Source: Paenibacillus xerothermodurans (GTDB lineage: Bacteria > Bacillota > Bacilli > Paenibacillales > NBRC-103111). Taken from it: a stretch of 64,000 nucleotides of DNA. The stretch spans positions 62,001-126,000 of the forward strand of contig NZ_NHRJ02000008.1 of NCBI RefSeq assembly GCF_002220865.2, in the 5' to 3' direction. Below the pieces are notes generated by a model that did no database searches, was not told the origin of the DNA, and saw only the letters and a list, made by a program, of their open reading frames with translations. Each line of letters opens with the position of its first letter. Positions within the stretch are counted from its first letter, which is position 1. The position numbers were made by a program, and so were the translations under genes. Below are positions 51,714-61,872 of this stretch, piece after piece.

Positions 51714-52016
51714 CAAATTCACCCACTTTCGAAAGTTTGTTTCATTCTTGGCGTCATCTGCGCAGGTTGTTGTTTTTTCAAATGTATGATTACTTAACAT
51801 GTTACCAAATATTGAAAAATAGGTCATGTGATGTTTTGGATTATCACGAATTATTGTTCCTCATTTTGTGTGAAATCGCAAACATTTCAAACTGTTTCTA
51901 TACTATAATTCTCTATATTAGTTTTTCATTCCTTTGGTGGCATGTTTTATAACACTGATTCATCGGGATCGTTTTTAGGCACTGTGCATTAATCCACAGC
52001 AAAAGGAGGAGTATGA
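51714..52016. other. Divergent promoter region of the PucR-type gene and hyuA
   Basis: AT-rich region expected to hold both promoters and the regulator's binding sites. No single operator could be assigned. AAAGGAGG at 52002-52009 is the hyuA ribosome binding site. Confidence 0.5.
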
Positions 52017-54095
52017 ATGAAGTTAATAGGGATCGATGTTGGGGGGACGTTCACCGATATTATTTTCACCGACACTGAAGCAGGCAGTTCTTATATACAT
52101 AAGGTGCCTACTACCAAGGAAGACCCATCTGTCGGAATGGTAACGGGAGTGCAAGAAATTTGCGAAAGATACGGCATTGAGCCGGCATCTTTGGATCATG
52201 TATTTCATGGCACCACAATTGCTACAAATGCCATTTTGGAGCACGATGGCGCTAAGACAGGAATGATAACTACCGAAGGGTACCGGGATATTATTCATAT
52301 CGGCCGCCACCAGCGGCCGCAGAATTATTCGATTCAGCAGGAGATTCCTTGGCAGGATCGTCCGCTGGTTGAACGAAGACACCGTAAGACGGTCAGAGAG
52401 CGTCTAGTGCCTGTAGAAGGGCAAGCCCGGGTGCTGGTGCCTCTCGATGAGGATCAGGTGCGGGAGGTGCTCCATTCTTTTAAGCAAGATGGTATAGAGT
52501 CTGTTGTTGTCGGCCTGCTCTTCTCGTATTTGAATCCTGAGCATGAAGAGAGGATTGCAGAGATTATCCGTGCGGAATTTCCGGAACTCTATGTTACAAC
52601 ATCCGCCAGTATTTCACCTCAATTCCGCGAATTTGAGCGGTTTACGACAGCTGCGCTAAATGGCTTTGTCGGACCTAAAGTGCAAGCCTACGTAAGTAAT
52701 TTGGAGCAGAGGTTACAGAGCGCTGATATCACGTGTGATCTCCATATTATGTCGTCCAACGGAGGTGTAGCTACCGCTCACACCGTGTCGGAAAAGCCTG
52801 TGTTAACGCTGCTCTCAGGTCCGGCGGCCGGGGTGTTGGGAGGTCAATGGGCCGGCAGCTTGTCCAACCGAAAGAAGTTAATCACGTTTGACGTCGGCGG
52901 AACGAGTGCCGATATTGCGATTATTACTGAGGACGGATTCGGTGAATCTTCGGCAAGGGACACTTGGATTGCGGGTTTTCCGGTGCAAATTCCAATGATC
53001 GATATCCATACCATCGGAGCAGGCGGCGGCAGTATCGCACATGTTGACTCTGGCGGTGCATTTCACGTCGGGCCGCGCAGCGCGGGCTCTTACCCCGGTC
53101 CTGCATGCTACGGACGAGGAGGGGAACAGCCAACCGTAACGGATGCTCATGTTGCATTGGGACATCTTGACCCGGACAATTTTCTCGGTGGCGAGATGGA
53201 CATATTCCCCGACAATGCGTCTCGGGCGATACAGGAGTTGGCGGATCAGCTGGGGTTGGATGCAGCGGAGGCAGCAGAAGGAATGTTGACCATTGTGAAC
53301 AACAACATGGCGAACGCAATTCGTGCCAAGACGGTACAAAAAGGCTATGATCCTCGTAATTTCAGTCTGCTTGGTTTGGGTGGCGCGGGTCCGATGCATG
53401 CTGTGGAAGTTGCCAAGATTTTAGGCGTGCCGGAAGTAATTATTCCGCCTCACCCGGGGATCACCTCGGCCACGGGGCTGCTTACGACAGATCTTAAGTA
53501 CGATGCGACACAGACGCTATTTATGTTGAGTTCTTCGATTGCGCTTGGGTTGGTGAACAATGCTGTAGCCAAGCTGGAGTCCCAGTTACAGACACAGCTT
53601 GCATTGGCCGGATTTTCAGAAGATGAAGTGGAGATTCGCAAATACTTTGACTGCCGCTATGTCGGTCAGGGATATGAGCTTCGCGTAGCTTTGCCTGATG
53701 AAGCGTTGAATTCGGAAAATATCGAAAATGTTTGGCGTAGTTTCCATGTATTCCACGAAAGGGAGTATGGGCACGCCTTCGAGGACAGTCTGATTGAAAT
53801 TGTAAATTTGCGACTAACGGGCGTTGGGGCTATGCCTAAAATCGGCCGTCCGCAAGTTGGTACCGCGGCTGCGTTAAGCGAGGCTTTGGTTAAAACTGAA
53901 AAATCGATCTTCCGAACCGGCGGACAATTGCAGCGAGTCGAAACAAATTTCTATCACAGAGATTTCCTGCCGGTTGGCGTCCAGTTCGAGGGACCTTGTG
54001 TCATATTGCAAAAGGACACAACGACGATCATTCCGCCGCACTGCGAGGTTGTATTGGAGCAAGCCGGTAACATTGTAATCAAGGTGGGGGTGTAA
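52017..54095 (+). CDS. hyuA: Hydantoinase/oxoprolinase subunit A
   Basis: A 692-residue ATP-dependent hydantoinase (N-methylhydantoinase A/5-oxoprolinase) large subunit. It has the ASKHA nucleotide-binding motif [16 protein letters not shown] at the N-terminus, [36 protein letters not shown] and [17 protein letters not shown]-terminal beta-rich part is present. In Pseudomonas sp. NS671 HyuA and HyuB together open 5-substituted hydantoins to N-carbamoyl amino acids using ATP. The start ATG at 52017 is set by AAAGGAGG. It is followed after four bases by hyuB. Confidence 0.95.
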   Translation: MKLIGIDVGGTFTDIIFTDTEAGSSYIHKVPTTKEDPSVGMVTGVQEICERYGIEPASLDHVFHGTTIATNAILEHDGAKTGMITTEGYRDIIHIGRHQRPQNYSIQQEIPWQDRPLVERRHRKTVRERLVPVEGQARVLVPLDEDQVREVLHSFKQDGIESVVVGLLFSYLNPEHEERIAEIIRAEFPELYVTTSASISPQFREFERFTTAALNGFVGPKVQAYVSNLEQRLQSADITCDLHIMSSNGGVATAHTVSEKPVLTLLSGPAAGVLGGQWAGSLSNRKKLITFDVGGTSADIAIITEDGFGESSARDTWIAGFPVQIPMIDIHTIGAGGGSIAHVDSGGAFHVGPRSAGSYPGPACYGRGGEQPTVTDAHVALGHLDPDNFLGGEMDIFPDNASRAIQELADQLGLDAAEAAEGMLTIVNNNMANAIRAKTVQKGYDPRNFSLLGLGGAGPMHAVEVAKILGVPEVIIPPHPGITSATGLLTTDLKYDATQTLFMLSSSIALGLVNNAVAKLESQLQTQLALAGFSEDEVEIRKYFDCRYVGQGYELRVALPDEALNSENIENVWRSFHVFHEREYGHAFEDSLIEIVNLRLTGVGAMPKIGRPQVGTAAALSEALVKTEKSIFRTGGQLQRVETNFYHRDFLPVGVQFEGPCVILQKDTTTIIPPHCEVVLEQAGNIVIKVGV

Positions 54096-54099
54096 TCTG

Positions 54100-55866
54100 A
54101 TGGAAAAATTAGAAAATCGTTCGGCCGTTGATCCGATTACCGCTCAGGTTCTTCGGGGCGCTTTGGAAAACGTCGCAGTCGAAATGGGCTACAAGCTGGC
54201 CCGCATGTCATACTCCAGCATTATTCGCGAATCGGAGGATTTTGGGTGCGCCCTGCTCGATGCGGAAGGTCAGCAGTTGTGTGAATCGACGACAAGCACA
54301 CCACTGCAATCGGGTCCGATTCCGGGATATATGAGGGGGATAAAGAAAATTATGGCGGAGCGAGGCGATGTGTTCCGGCCGGGCGACGTCATTATTCATA
54401 ACTCGGCGTATCACGGAGCGTCGCATCAACCCGATGTAGGATTTTTTATACCTGTTTTTTATCAAAACCAGCTCATCGGTTTCTCCTGCACTACAGCCCA
54501 CCATTTGGATTTGGGAGCATTAACCCCCGGTTCTTGCGGAATCGTGGACGCGGTCGACGCCTATGCGGAAGGATTACAGTTTAAAGCGATCAAAGTGTAC
54601 GATCAAGGGGTCCGCAACGAGATGCTCTGGCTTATCCTCAAAGATAACGTGCGGGCGGCGGATATGGTTGTAGGCGATATGGAAGCTCAAATTGCTGCCT
54701 GCAGAATCGGAGCTGAGCGGTATCTTGAAATAGTGCAAACTTACGGGATGGAAACGGTTCTTGCCGCCAGCGAAGATTTGATGGCTTATTCAGAGCGGAT
54801 GATGCGCAGTGAAATCGCCAAACTTCCCGATGGAACGTATAGGGCGGAGGGATACGTGGACGGGTTCCTAGATAGTCCTGATCCGGAGAAAAAAGATTTG
54901 AGGATCAGTGTGGCCGTGACGGTTGAAGGCAGCGATATAACAGTGGATTTGACAGGCACTTCACCTCAGGTGTCAGACCGCCCAATCAATATGCCTTTTG
55001 AAGGCACTGTCGATATTGCGGTGTACTTCACTTTGCGTTCGGTGCTGCTTGATTCGGAAGTATTCGGGCATATACCACAAAACTCAGGTTTAATGCGGCC
55101 GATCAAAATCATTGCTCCCAAAGGGACCCTGGTAAACCCGACATTCCCGGCTCCTACGATTGCCCGTTTCTGTCCCGGCAACATGGTCGCCGACACGTTG
55201 ATGCATGCTCTTGCACAAGTTGTGCCCCGCCAAGTAAGCGCCGGCATTGGTAATTTGAACGTGGTGGCGTACAGCGGACTGAACAATGAGCAATATTGGG
55301 TGTACATGGATATCATGGAGGGCAGCTACGGCGGCAGATATGGTAAGGATGGCATGGACGCGGTAGACACACTTTATGCGAATACAAGAAACAATCCGAT
55401 TGAGGATATTGAATCCCATTATCCCCTTCGTATAACCCGTTATGAGCTGCTGGATCATTCTGCCTCAGCCGGGAAATTCCGCGGGGGAATCGGCTCGGTC
55501 CGGGAAGTGGCATTTTTAGAAGACGGAGGCTTTTCCGTTGAAGGGGATGGGCAGAAGCATAATCCTTGGGGATTTTCCGGCGGCAGAGACGGAACGCCGT
55601 GTCAACTGCTCTTTTGCTCCCCTGATGGTGCGGAGGTTCCTCTGCCATCCAAAATTCCGCATCATAGAGCCAAACAAGGCGATTCCTTAAGATTGATCGG
55701 ACCGGGTGGGGGAGGCTACGGAAATCCTATGGAGCGGGACCCGCGCGCGGTGTTGTCGGATCTCTTGGATGGATATATTTCAGTCGAGAGTGCAGACGCA
55801 GATTATGGGGTCGTGTTCGTGGATGGGCAAATCGACTGGGAAGCGACGGCCCGCAAGCGATCATAG
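54100..55866 (+). CDS. hyuB: Hydantoinase/oxoprolinase subunit B
   Basis: A 588-residue partner subunit of HyuA. Family signatures include DPITAQVLRGALENVAVEMG, DFGCALLDAEGQQLCES, GDVIIHNSAYHGASHQPDVG and STVAH-type CTTAHHLDLG. The C-terminal part has GKFRGGIGSVREVAFLE and GPGGGGYGNPMERDP. It completes the ATP-dependent ring-opening enzyme with HyuA, four bases upstream. It is cytoplasmic, the second gene of the operon and complete. Confidence 0.95.
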   Translation: MEKLENRSAVDPITAQVLRGALENVAVEMGYKLARMSYSSIIRESEDFGCALLDAEGQQLCESTTSTPLQSGPIPGYMRGIKKIMAERGDVFRPGDVIIHNSAYHGASHQPDVGFFIPVFYQNQLIGFSCTTAHHLDLGALTPGSCGIVDAVDAYAEGLQFKAIKVYDQGVRNEMLWLILKDNVRAADMVVGDMEAQIAACRIGAERYLEIVQTYGMETVLAASEDLMAYSERMMRSEIAKLPDGTYRAEGYVDGFLDSPDPEKKDLRISVAVTVEGSDITVDLTGTSPQVSDRPINMPFEGTVDIAVYFTLRSVLLDSEVFGHIPQNSGLMRPIKIIAPKGTLVNPTFPAPTIARFCPGNMVADTLMHALAQVVPRQVSAGIGNLNVVAYSGLNNEQYWVYMDIMEGSYGGRYGKDGMDAVDTLYANTRNNPIEDIESHYPLRITRYELLDHSASAGKFRGGIGSVREVAFLEDGGFSVEGDGQKHNPWGFSGGRDGTPCQLLFCSPDGAEVPLPSKIPHHRAKQGDSLRLIGPGGGGYGNPMERDPRAVLSDLLDGYISVESADADYGVVFVDGQIDWEATARKRS

Positions 55867-55901
55867 CCAATTACCTCATAGAGAGATAAGGAGATCATGA
55901 G

Positions 55902-57137
55902 ATGATCAATCATGGGCGTCTGGAAGAACGAATTCAGTCTCTTGGAATGATAGGAGCAACACCGGAGGGAGGAGTGGCGCGGCTTTCTCTGTCAAAAGAA
56001 GACCGAGAAGCGCAAATGTTGGTTTCCGCTTGGATGCAAAAAGCGGGCATGGAGGTGCGTGTCGATCCTGCCGGAAATTTGATCGGGCGAATAGAGGGCA
56101 CACGCCGGGAAGCGCAGCCGGTTGTGATCGGCTCTCACATCGATTCCGTGGTAAACGGCGGGAAATATGACGGAGTCATCGGAGTGATTGGCGGCATTGA
56201 GGTCGTGCAGCATTTACATGAAGAAGGAATTAAGCCGCTTCGGCCAATCGAAGTCATCGCATTCTGTGAAGAAGAAGGCTCACGGTTCCAGAGCGGTTTG
56301 TTCGGAAGCCGGGCAATGGTCGGTGCAATAAATGAGCAGGATTTCGAATTGGTAGATCAACAAGGTATGACGCGCCGGGAAGCTTTGATTCAATTTGGGC
56401 TAGATCCGAAGAAAATCAAAGAAGAGGTGGTTAGGCGTCAAGGTGCAATCCAGGCCTATTTAGAAATGCATATTGAACAGGGGCCTGTATTAGAGCTGCT
56501 GCAAGCGCCTATCGGAATTGTTAACGGTATCGCAGGGCCGGCTTGGGTCGAAGTTACTGTGCAGGGGAAAGCGGGGCATGCAGGGACGCTGCCGATGAAT
56601 ATGCGACAGGATGCGTTGCTTGGTGCCGCGCAAATTGCACTGCTCGTAGAGGACATATGTCATGCTTATCAAGATGCACCCGTTGTCGGGACTGTGGGAC
56701 ATATGGAGGTGCTGCCGGGCGGTGCTAATACGGTTCCTGGACGCGTCGTGTTTTCGGTCGATGTCAGGGACATAGATAAAGGTCGAAGGGATGAAGTCAT
56801 GCGTCAAGTAAAAACCGGTGCTCAGCAGATTTGTGAGCAAAGAGGGCTGGGCTTCAGCTGGAATGAACGGTTGAATCTGGACCCGGTGGAGTGCAGTCCT
56901 TCGATTATAGATGTGATGAAAGAGCAGTCACTCAAGATGAAACTTCAGTGCCCGTTACTGATCAGCGGTGCCGGACACGATGCACAGTTGATGGCTGTTA
57001 TCACTGAGATGGGAATGATCTTCGTCCGATGTAAAGATGGAGTTAGTCATAACCCTGCGGAATATGCTGATATTGCAGATATCGCCTTAGGCACTGAATT
57101 ACTGTCCCGTGTCGCGTTGCATCTTGCCAGTCAGTGA
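55902..57137 (+). CDS. hyuC: N-carbamoyl-L-amino-acid hydrolase (M20 family amidase)
   Basis: A 411-residue zinc/manganese-dependent enzyme of the M20 hydantoinase/carbamoylase group, which removes the carbamoyl group from N-carbamoyl-L-amino acids. Metal-ligand motifs in order: VIGSHIDSVVNGGKYDG (His and Asp), IAFCEEEGSRF (Glu pair, general base) and YLEMHIEQGPVLE (His). The dimerisation lid follows with AGPAWVEVTVQGKAGHAGTL. GHDAQLMA and GVSHNPAE are near the end. AAGGAG precedes the ATG. It acts after HyuAB in the operon. Confidence 0.95.
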   Translation: MINHGRLEERIQSLGMIGATPEGGVARLSLSKEDREAQMLVSAWMQKAGMEVRVDPAGNLIGRIEGTRREAQPVVIGSHIDSVVNGGKYDGVIGVIGGIEVVQHLHEEGIKPLRPIEVIAFCEEEGSRFQSGLFGSRAMVGAINEQDFELVDQQGMTRREALIQFGLDPKKIKEEVVRRQGAIQAYLEMHIEQGPVLELLQAPIGIVNGIAGPAWVEVTVQGKAGHAGTLPMNMRQDALLGAAQIALLVEDICHAYQDAPVVGTVGHMEVLPGGANTVPGRVVFSVDVRDIDKGRRDEVMRQVKTGAQQICEQRGLGFSWNERLNLDPVECSPSIIDVMKEQSLKMKLQCPLLISGAGHDAQLMAVITEMGMIFVRCKDGVSHNPAEYADIADIALGTELLSRVALHLASQ

Positions 57138-57217
57138 TTGTGCGGCTTTGATTTGTTTGACACCTGTTTATTCACTCGAATTACGACTAAACAGTCAGGA
57201 GAGGGATGGATGTAAAC

Positions 57218-57958
57218 ATGAAAATCAAAGTAATTAACCCCAATACAACCTGGGAAATGACCAAAGGAATTGAACACGCAGCGAAAAGCGCAGCCAGACA
57301 AGGGACCGAAATCCTGGCCGTAAGCCCCGAAATGGGCCCCGTATCCATTGAATCCTACTATGATGAATATTTAGCGATACCGGGTGTGCTGGAGGAAATT
57401 CGTAAAGGCGATAGGGAAGGTGTGGATGCTTATGTGATTGCATGTTACGGCGATCCGGGACTGCATGCGGCAAGAGAGCTTACCCACGCTCCTGTCATCG
57501 GAATAGCGGAAGCGTCCATGTATATGGCCTCCATGTTAGCCGCTCGATTCTCTATCGTGACTGTACTTCCAAGAATTAAAACCATGTTGGAGGAACTGGT
57601 TGCCGGCTATGGGATGGGTCATCGTGTGATTAGTATTCGCACAACACCGCTCAGCGTACTGGATTTTGAGAAAGATCCCGCAAAAGGAATGGAGGTGCTT
57701 GCTCAAGAAGGCAGACGGGCCGTTGAAGAAGACCATGCGGAAGCTATTCTTTTGGGCTGCGCTGGCATGGCGGAGTTCGCCGATCGTCTGGAGCAGGAGC
57801 TGCAAGTGCCGGTTTTCGACGGAGTCGTGGCCGCTGTCAAGTTCGCCGAGGCCGTTGTGGATTTGGGCAAGACGACAAGCAAGCTGAAAACCTACAAATA
57901 TCCCGAGAAAAAGAAGTTCATAGGGGCTATGAGCCCGTTTGCCGATATCAACTCATAA
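57218..57958 (+). CDS. hyuE: Hydantoin racemase (Asp/Glu racemase family)
   Basis: A 246-residue cofactor-independent racemase that interconverts D- and L-5-substituted hydantoins. The ATG at 57218 (MKIKVINPNTTWEM) is chosen over the one at 57206, which abuts the AGGAGAGGG site. With this start the two catalytic cysteines fall at Cys76 (ACYGDPGL) and Cys181 (LGCAGM), the same numbers as in characterised hydantoin racemases. The last gene of the operon, it lets both enantiomers reach the L-specific HyuC. A terminator follows ten bases later. Confidence 0.95.
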   Translation: MKIKVINPNTTWEMTKGIEHAAKSAARQGTEILAVSPEMGPVSIESYYDEYLAIPGVLEEIRKGDREGVDAYVIACYGDPGLHAARELTHAPVIGIAEASMYMASMLAARFSIVTVLPRIKTMLEELVAGYGMGHRVISIRTTPLSVLDFEKDPAKGMEVLAQEGRRAVEEDHAEAILLGCAGMAEFADRLEQELQVPVFDGVVAAVKFAEAVVDLGKTTSKLKTYKYPEKKKFIGAMSPFADINS

Positions 57959-57967
57959 TAAGCACGG

Positions 57968-57995
57968 GGACTTCCTGCACGGAAGTCCTATTTTG
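57968..57995 (+). terminator. Terminator of the hyu operon
   Basis: Arms GGACTTCC (57968-57975) and GGAAGTCC (57981-57988), followed by TATTTTG. Confidence 0.75.
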
Positions 57996-58429
57996 TGTGT
58001 GAATTTGATGTCAGCAATCGTATTCTCAACGCTTAATCGGAACTGCAATTCTTTTTCAACTTGCATTAGCTGCAGGAATGCCTTGGGGCAGCTGTGCAAC
58101 TCAGGAACGACTGCATGTCATAGCTCTATGCTCGTTCGATCTAGCACTGCCAGACGGACATGGCCACGATTCGTCAGAATCGTAAAAAGCACACCAGTAC
58201 CACATGGCAAGCTGCCAACCGCCTGGGATTTGGCAGCTGCTCTGCATTCACGGGCGGAAAAAAACTGTCGAACGTGCAACTTCTTTATGTTTTACAACGT
58301 TTGGAATTAAAAAGGATTATTTCCAATAAGGTCGTACTTTTTTGCACGCCCTCCCATAAGTGGTCGACCGTTCAAACACTGCTATCAGCGAATACACATT
58401 TTCAAAGAAAATTGGAGAGGGATGAACCA
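57996..58429. other. Intergenic stretch with no recognised gene
   Basis: Probably gene debris. Frames on both strands are short, without initiation sites, and resemble nothing I can name. Confidence 0.4.
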
Positions 58430-58775
58430 ATGTTGAAAAAACTACTATTCACCGTTTGCTTCAGTTTATGTATATCATCATTATGGCCAACCGTTTATGC
58501 TGCCGACTTGGTTTCCAAATGCCAGTGTCCAAACAAGTTTTCCCACACATTCCTATGATTTTTCAGATGGTTATGAAGGATGGTCCGTTGATTTCGCTGA
58601 TCTGCCGCTCGATTATATTGAGAATGATTACCGCTTACAGCATAAAACGATGTCATTGCACTGGGTGAGCACAAACAGAAAACGGTCTATTCGTGTCTGG
58701 TATGAACCGCAGCGATGATTTATTCATGTTTGTCACCAAACAGTTAGATCACCCTCGTTATTTTCTTTTTCAAAA
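58430..58775 (+). pseudogene. Secreted protein gene, broken by two frameshifts
   Basis: Starts with an ATG behind GGAGAGGG and a clear signal peptide, MLKKLLFTVCFSLCISSLW to YAAD. The frame then ends at 58558. The second frame continues FPTHSYDFSDGYEGWSVDFA, LPLDYIENDYRLQHKT and RSIRVWYEP. A third frame adds SDDLFMFVTKQLD. Together they look like the start of an extracellular beta-sandwich protein of Bacilli. No complete product can be made. Confidence 0.55.
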
Positions 58776-58911
58776 GCCTTCACTTGGTCTGTGTTGCAAT
58801 CGAGCCATTTCAGCCATCCTCTCAAACCAACCTTTCTTCCATTTTTGTATGTTACAGACTCCCTTTTTTTCCTGCGTATCCTGATTCAATACATAAACAC
58901 GCAGTTTCAAT

Positions 58912-59664
58912 TCACTGCTTCTTAATGATTGCCCGATAAAAAAATCTAGGTAACGCGGATTGTCGCCGCCACCGTGATTTTTGTCCCTTTGCAACAGGAA
59001 CAGTAAGTAACCGATGCAGCCATTCTAAATTAAATGACTTCCAAATCCGTGGCGTAGGTTTTACCTTTCCTGCGATTACGTCAAGGCTCCCGCCAACACC
59101 AAAAGCAACCTTAGCACCATCAAGTTTATGTTTATGCTTATGAATCCACTTGTCAGTGTAGGGTGCTCCCATTGCAATTATTAACACATCGGGTTTGGAC
59201 TGCTGAATTTCATTAAGTATGTGCTTTTCTTTATCTTCGGTGTAGAATCCGTTATGCCGACCTGCGACGACTACATTTGGATAGCGGCTGCGTATCTCGT
59301 TTACAGCTTTAAGGTTTGTCTCTTCATCTGTACCAAGAAAATAGAAACTCCAACCTTGTTCGTTCCCTCTCTCCAATAGTCGAAGAAGCAAATCATAGCC
59401 AGTGACACGTTCTGAGATAGGGTCACCTTTTCTTTTTGAAGCAATCACAATGCCTATGCCATCTGGTGTAATTAAATCTGCCTCTTTTACAATTGTTTGA
59501 AGCAACTTATCCGTTTGGTGGGCTATTGTGATCTCAGGGTTCGCTGTGATTAAATGAAACAACTTCGGTTGTTCTTTTTGGATATGTTCGCCTAGTAGAT
59601 GCACCGTTTCATTCAGCGTTAATTTGGAAAAGGGAACTCCCAATATATTTATTGAGCCTGTCAT
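58912..59664 (-). CDS. WecG/TagA/CpsF family glycosyltransferase
   Basis: A 250-residue GT26 enzyme that transfers N-acetylmannosamine or a related sugar from UDP to a lipid-linked GlcNAc, as TagA does for wall teichoic acid. Conserved motifs are LITANPEITIAHQTD, ADLITPDGIGIVIASK, ISERVTGYDLLLRLLER and AMGAPYTDKWIHKHK. PRIWKSFNLEWLHRLL near the C-terminus is also typical. The frame is intact, although its surroundings are decayed. No other wall-polymer gene is adjacent. Confidence 0.9.
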   Translation of the reverse strand: MTGSINILGVPFSKLTLNETVHLLGEHIQKEQPKLFHLITANPEITIAHQTDKLLQTIVKEADLITPDGIGIVIASKRKGDPISERVTGYDLLLRLLERGNEQGWSFYFLGTDEETNLKAVNEIRSRYPNVVVAGRHNGFYTEDKEKHILNEIQQSKPDVLIIAMGAPYTDKWIHKHKHKLDGAKVAFGVGGSLDVIAGKVKPTPRIWKSFNLEWLHRLLTVPVAKGQKSRWRRQSALPRFFYRAIIKKQ

Positions 59665-59929
59665 AAACTCACCTTTCGGCGTGCAGAATATAGAGCAATT
59701 CTACCACACATAGCGAGACTTTTTGAAATTTATTCCAGTTCAGCGTCAACTTGCAGCAGACGACTATTCGAAAAAACTATAGGCGTGATAGAACGCCATA
59801 AACTCTTTTGTAGCCGCGCTAGGCAGTGCGGAGAGGGTACAGCAAACCTTGCTCCAAAGCCAAATATGAACGTCTTGCGGCAGCCATTTGCTTGCGGCTG
59901 CAATAAACAGGCCGACTCGGACGCTGTAA

Positions 59930-60090
59930 TGCTCCCCAATGCCAAGACACGACTTTTTGAAAAATAAGTTATGTCCTCCTTCCATCGATTGGATGATTTT
60001 GCTTGATCTCGTGAGCGTAGAATTGAGCAGGCCTTGCTTCGCCGAGGGACTGGTGGGGTCGTTCCTCATTGTAAACTGGGACACAGCTGT
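59930..60090 (-). mobile_element. Terminal fragment of the IS3-family element, inverted
   Basis: About 155 bp nearly identical to 49510-49667 in reverse orientation, from the end TGCTCCCC (59930) to about GTAAACTGGGAC. It includes the orfB C-terminal codons (RPHQSLGEAR) and the spacer TTTTTCAAAAA. It is cut at its inner end. Confidence 0.85.
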
Positions 60091-60149
60091 TTTTTGCAAG
60101 TGAAAAATGCTAAGTTTTGCTGCGAAAAATGCTGAGGTCACTTGCCAGA

Positions 60150-60320
60150 TTAATCATTACTGTGGAATTCGTTCCATCGCTTGCTTGAAGGTTGGAGGTC
60201 ACAATTACGCTCTGCTGTTGAATCGGCAATCACGTTAAATAAGCGCTCCGAGCCTGTTTGGCTACAGGGGACGTAGCCAACTTCATCCAATATAATCAGG
60301 ACATCTTTCTCAGCTTTTCT
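60150..60320 (-). pseudogene. IS21 istB fragment
   Basis: The ATPase-helper gene of an IS21-type element is recognisable by LIILDEVGYVPCSQTGSERL followed by FNVIADS, the Walker B region of IstB. A shift follows and the last part, KRWNEFHSND, is a degraded SKWNEVFGDD. The rest of istB and all of istA are absent. Confidence 0.75.
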
Positions 60321-60400
60321 CGAAAGCGGCTGAGCGTACCCACAGCAAATTTCTCTTGCAGTAAAGCTACTAAGTCCGAGGCGCGGAAGAATTGAACCGC

Positions 60401-61143
60401 ATGACCTTGCCTGCTGATTTGGAGGGACCGTCACTAACCAAGCAGGAAGTGGAGGATCAGACAGATTATGGTACCAGATCGGGAGCAATGATGACCGGAC
60501 ACTATCGAACAGGAAGTGATGTAAAACTTATGCTGATGTCTGTACTTCCGTTTATTCTGGCATCTTAGCGAGTGGCCAAAATGTGTTGGTTACATCAGGT
60601 CACTGCGAAGACGTTGGTTCCTCAACAGCCTGGTTCCAAACATGGAATGATACACCAACTATAGGTAACTTTTCGTTTAGAACCATTTCTCAAGAAACCG
60701 ATGGTAGTGATGGTGTAAGTGATGCAGGTTATATCACACTTAATGGGCATAGCGGTAATCCTGAGGTGCCATATTCCGGGATGGTTCCTATAGTTGGAGT
60801 TTATGTAGATGATTTGGTTGGTGATACGATCTATATGCGAGGTTCGCAAACCGGGGCCTTAACTGCGGGGACAATTCGATTCGCTAATGCTGATATTTGG
60901 TGGGGTGTTGGTGGTTACGCATATAAAGAAAATGAAGTTCTCGCTACTGGGTATACTTCTCAGGGAGGGGACAGCGGTGGCCCTGTTTTAACGGATTATG
61001 CATGGGACGATGCTAGAGGTTCATTTACTTTTGATTTAGCTGGTACACATACCGGAGTAGTACTATTCGAAACGACAGTGATATTGTGGCAGCTGGTACC
61101 TATAAAGTTTATGAACCAATATGGAGGACATATAACGATCTGA
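60401..61143 (+). pseudogene. Trypsin-like serine protease gene with frameshifts
   Basis: A chymotrypsin/streptogrisin-type protease. The first frame (MTLPADLEGPSLTKQEVEDQ to MMTGHYRTGSDVK) shifts near 60525. The second runs ADVCTSVYSGILASGQNVLV, then TSGHCEDVG with the catalytic His, to GYTSQGGDSGGPVLTDY with the catalytic Ser in GDSGG. Near 61070 another shift pair scrambles a segment (SDIVAAGTYKVYEP is readable in the other frame) before the tail YGGHITI. There is no signal peptide at the visible start. It is probably dead, unless some shifts are read errors. Confidence 0.7.
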
Positions 61144-61282
61144 ATTTAAACGGTATTACACTTAGGAGATAAAATGGATTAATTACAAGGCGCTTGCTAA
61201 CAATGCAGCGTCTTTTGGTATTTGGTAAGATTTGAAACAATTATCCAGACTTTTACGTTTATTTTGCTGGAGAGGTGTTAAA

Positions 61283-61774
61283 ATGAAGCAAATAATTATT
61301 ATCGCTCTTCTTTCATTAGTCGCATGCAATCAGTCTTCAATATCTGATGATCCATTCAAGGGTCTCTTTCAACACGAAGAGCCGACTAAACAGTCCGCTC
61401 CTTCGAATGAAACAGAAGATTTTTCAGCAAGTATATCTGTTGCTGACCAATTAAAATCACATGAAGAGTTCATTGTTGAGGCTACTCTAAAGAACTTAAC
61501 GAATAATGGGTTTACCATCCAACATGCGGCAAAAGTTTTTTATGTTACGATTAAGGACAGTAACGGTAAGGTGGTTAACACATTCGTTATGCCCGAAGTA
61601 GGAATTGTTCGTAATTTTCAAGCTAACCAAGTGATTACTGAACAGTACGCGTGTAAACTAGAAAAGCCTGGTCGTTACGAAGTATCAGCTACTGCAAGAT
61701 TTGCAATTGTTGAGGGGGACAACAGAGACTATGAAGTTACAACGAATAAAGCAACAATTGATGTTGTTCTATAA
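61283..61774 (+). CDS. Lipoprotein with Ig-like domain
   Basis: A 163-residue predicted lipoprotein. The ATG at 61283 has GGAGAGG seven bases upstream. The signal MKQIIIIALLSLVAC ends in a lipobox LVAC (Cys15), followed by a Ser/Glu-rich linker to about residue 50. The rest is beta-rich: EEFIVEATLKNLTNNGFTIQ, VFYVTIKDSNGKVVNTFV and KPGRYEVSATARFAIVEG. This resembles a CARDB or BsuPI-type Ig fold; BsuPI proteins inhibit serine proteases. The protease pseudogene just upstream makes an inhibitor role tempting but unproven. Confidence 0.65.
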   Translation: MKQIIIIALLSLVACNQSSISDDPFKGLFQHEEPTKQSAPSNETEDFSASISVADQLKSHEEFIVEATLKNLTNNGFTIQHAAKVFYVTIKDSNGKVVNTFVMPEVGIVRNFQANQVITEQYACKLEKPGRYEVSATARFAIVEGDNRDYEVTTNKATIDVVL

Positions 61775-61872
61775 TTTGTGCTGATCAAAATACGCAAGAC
61801 AACCCGCTCCTGAGTCTGTAAAATATTTTGGGAAACTCTCAAACCATATACTAAAATGGAAGAAAGGCTGGT

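Noticed and set aside
57996-58429. Plus-strand frames rich in Cys/Arg after the hyu operon
   Set aside because: No initiation site, composition unlike real genes, and frames overlap without a consistent reading.
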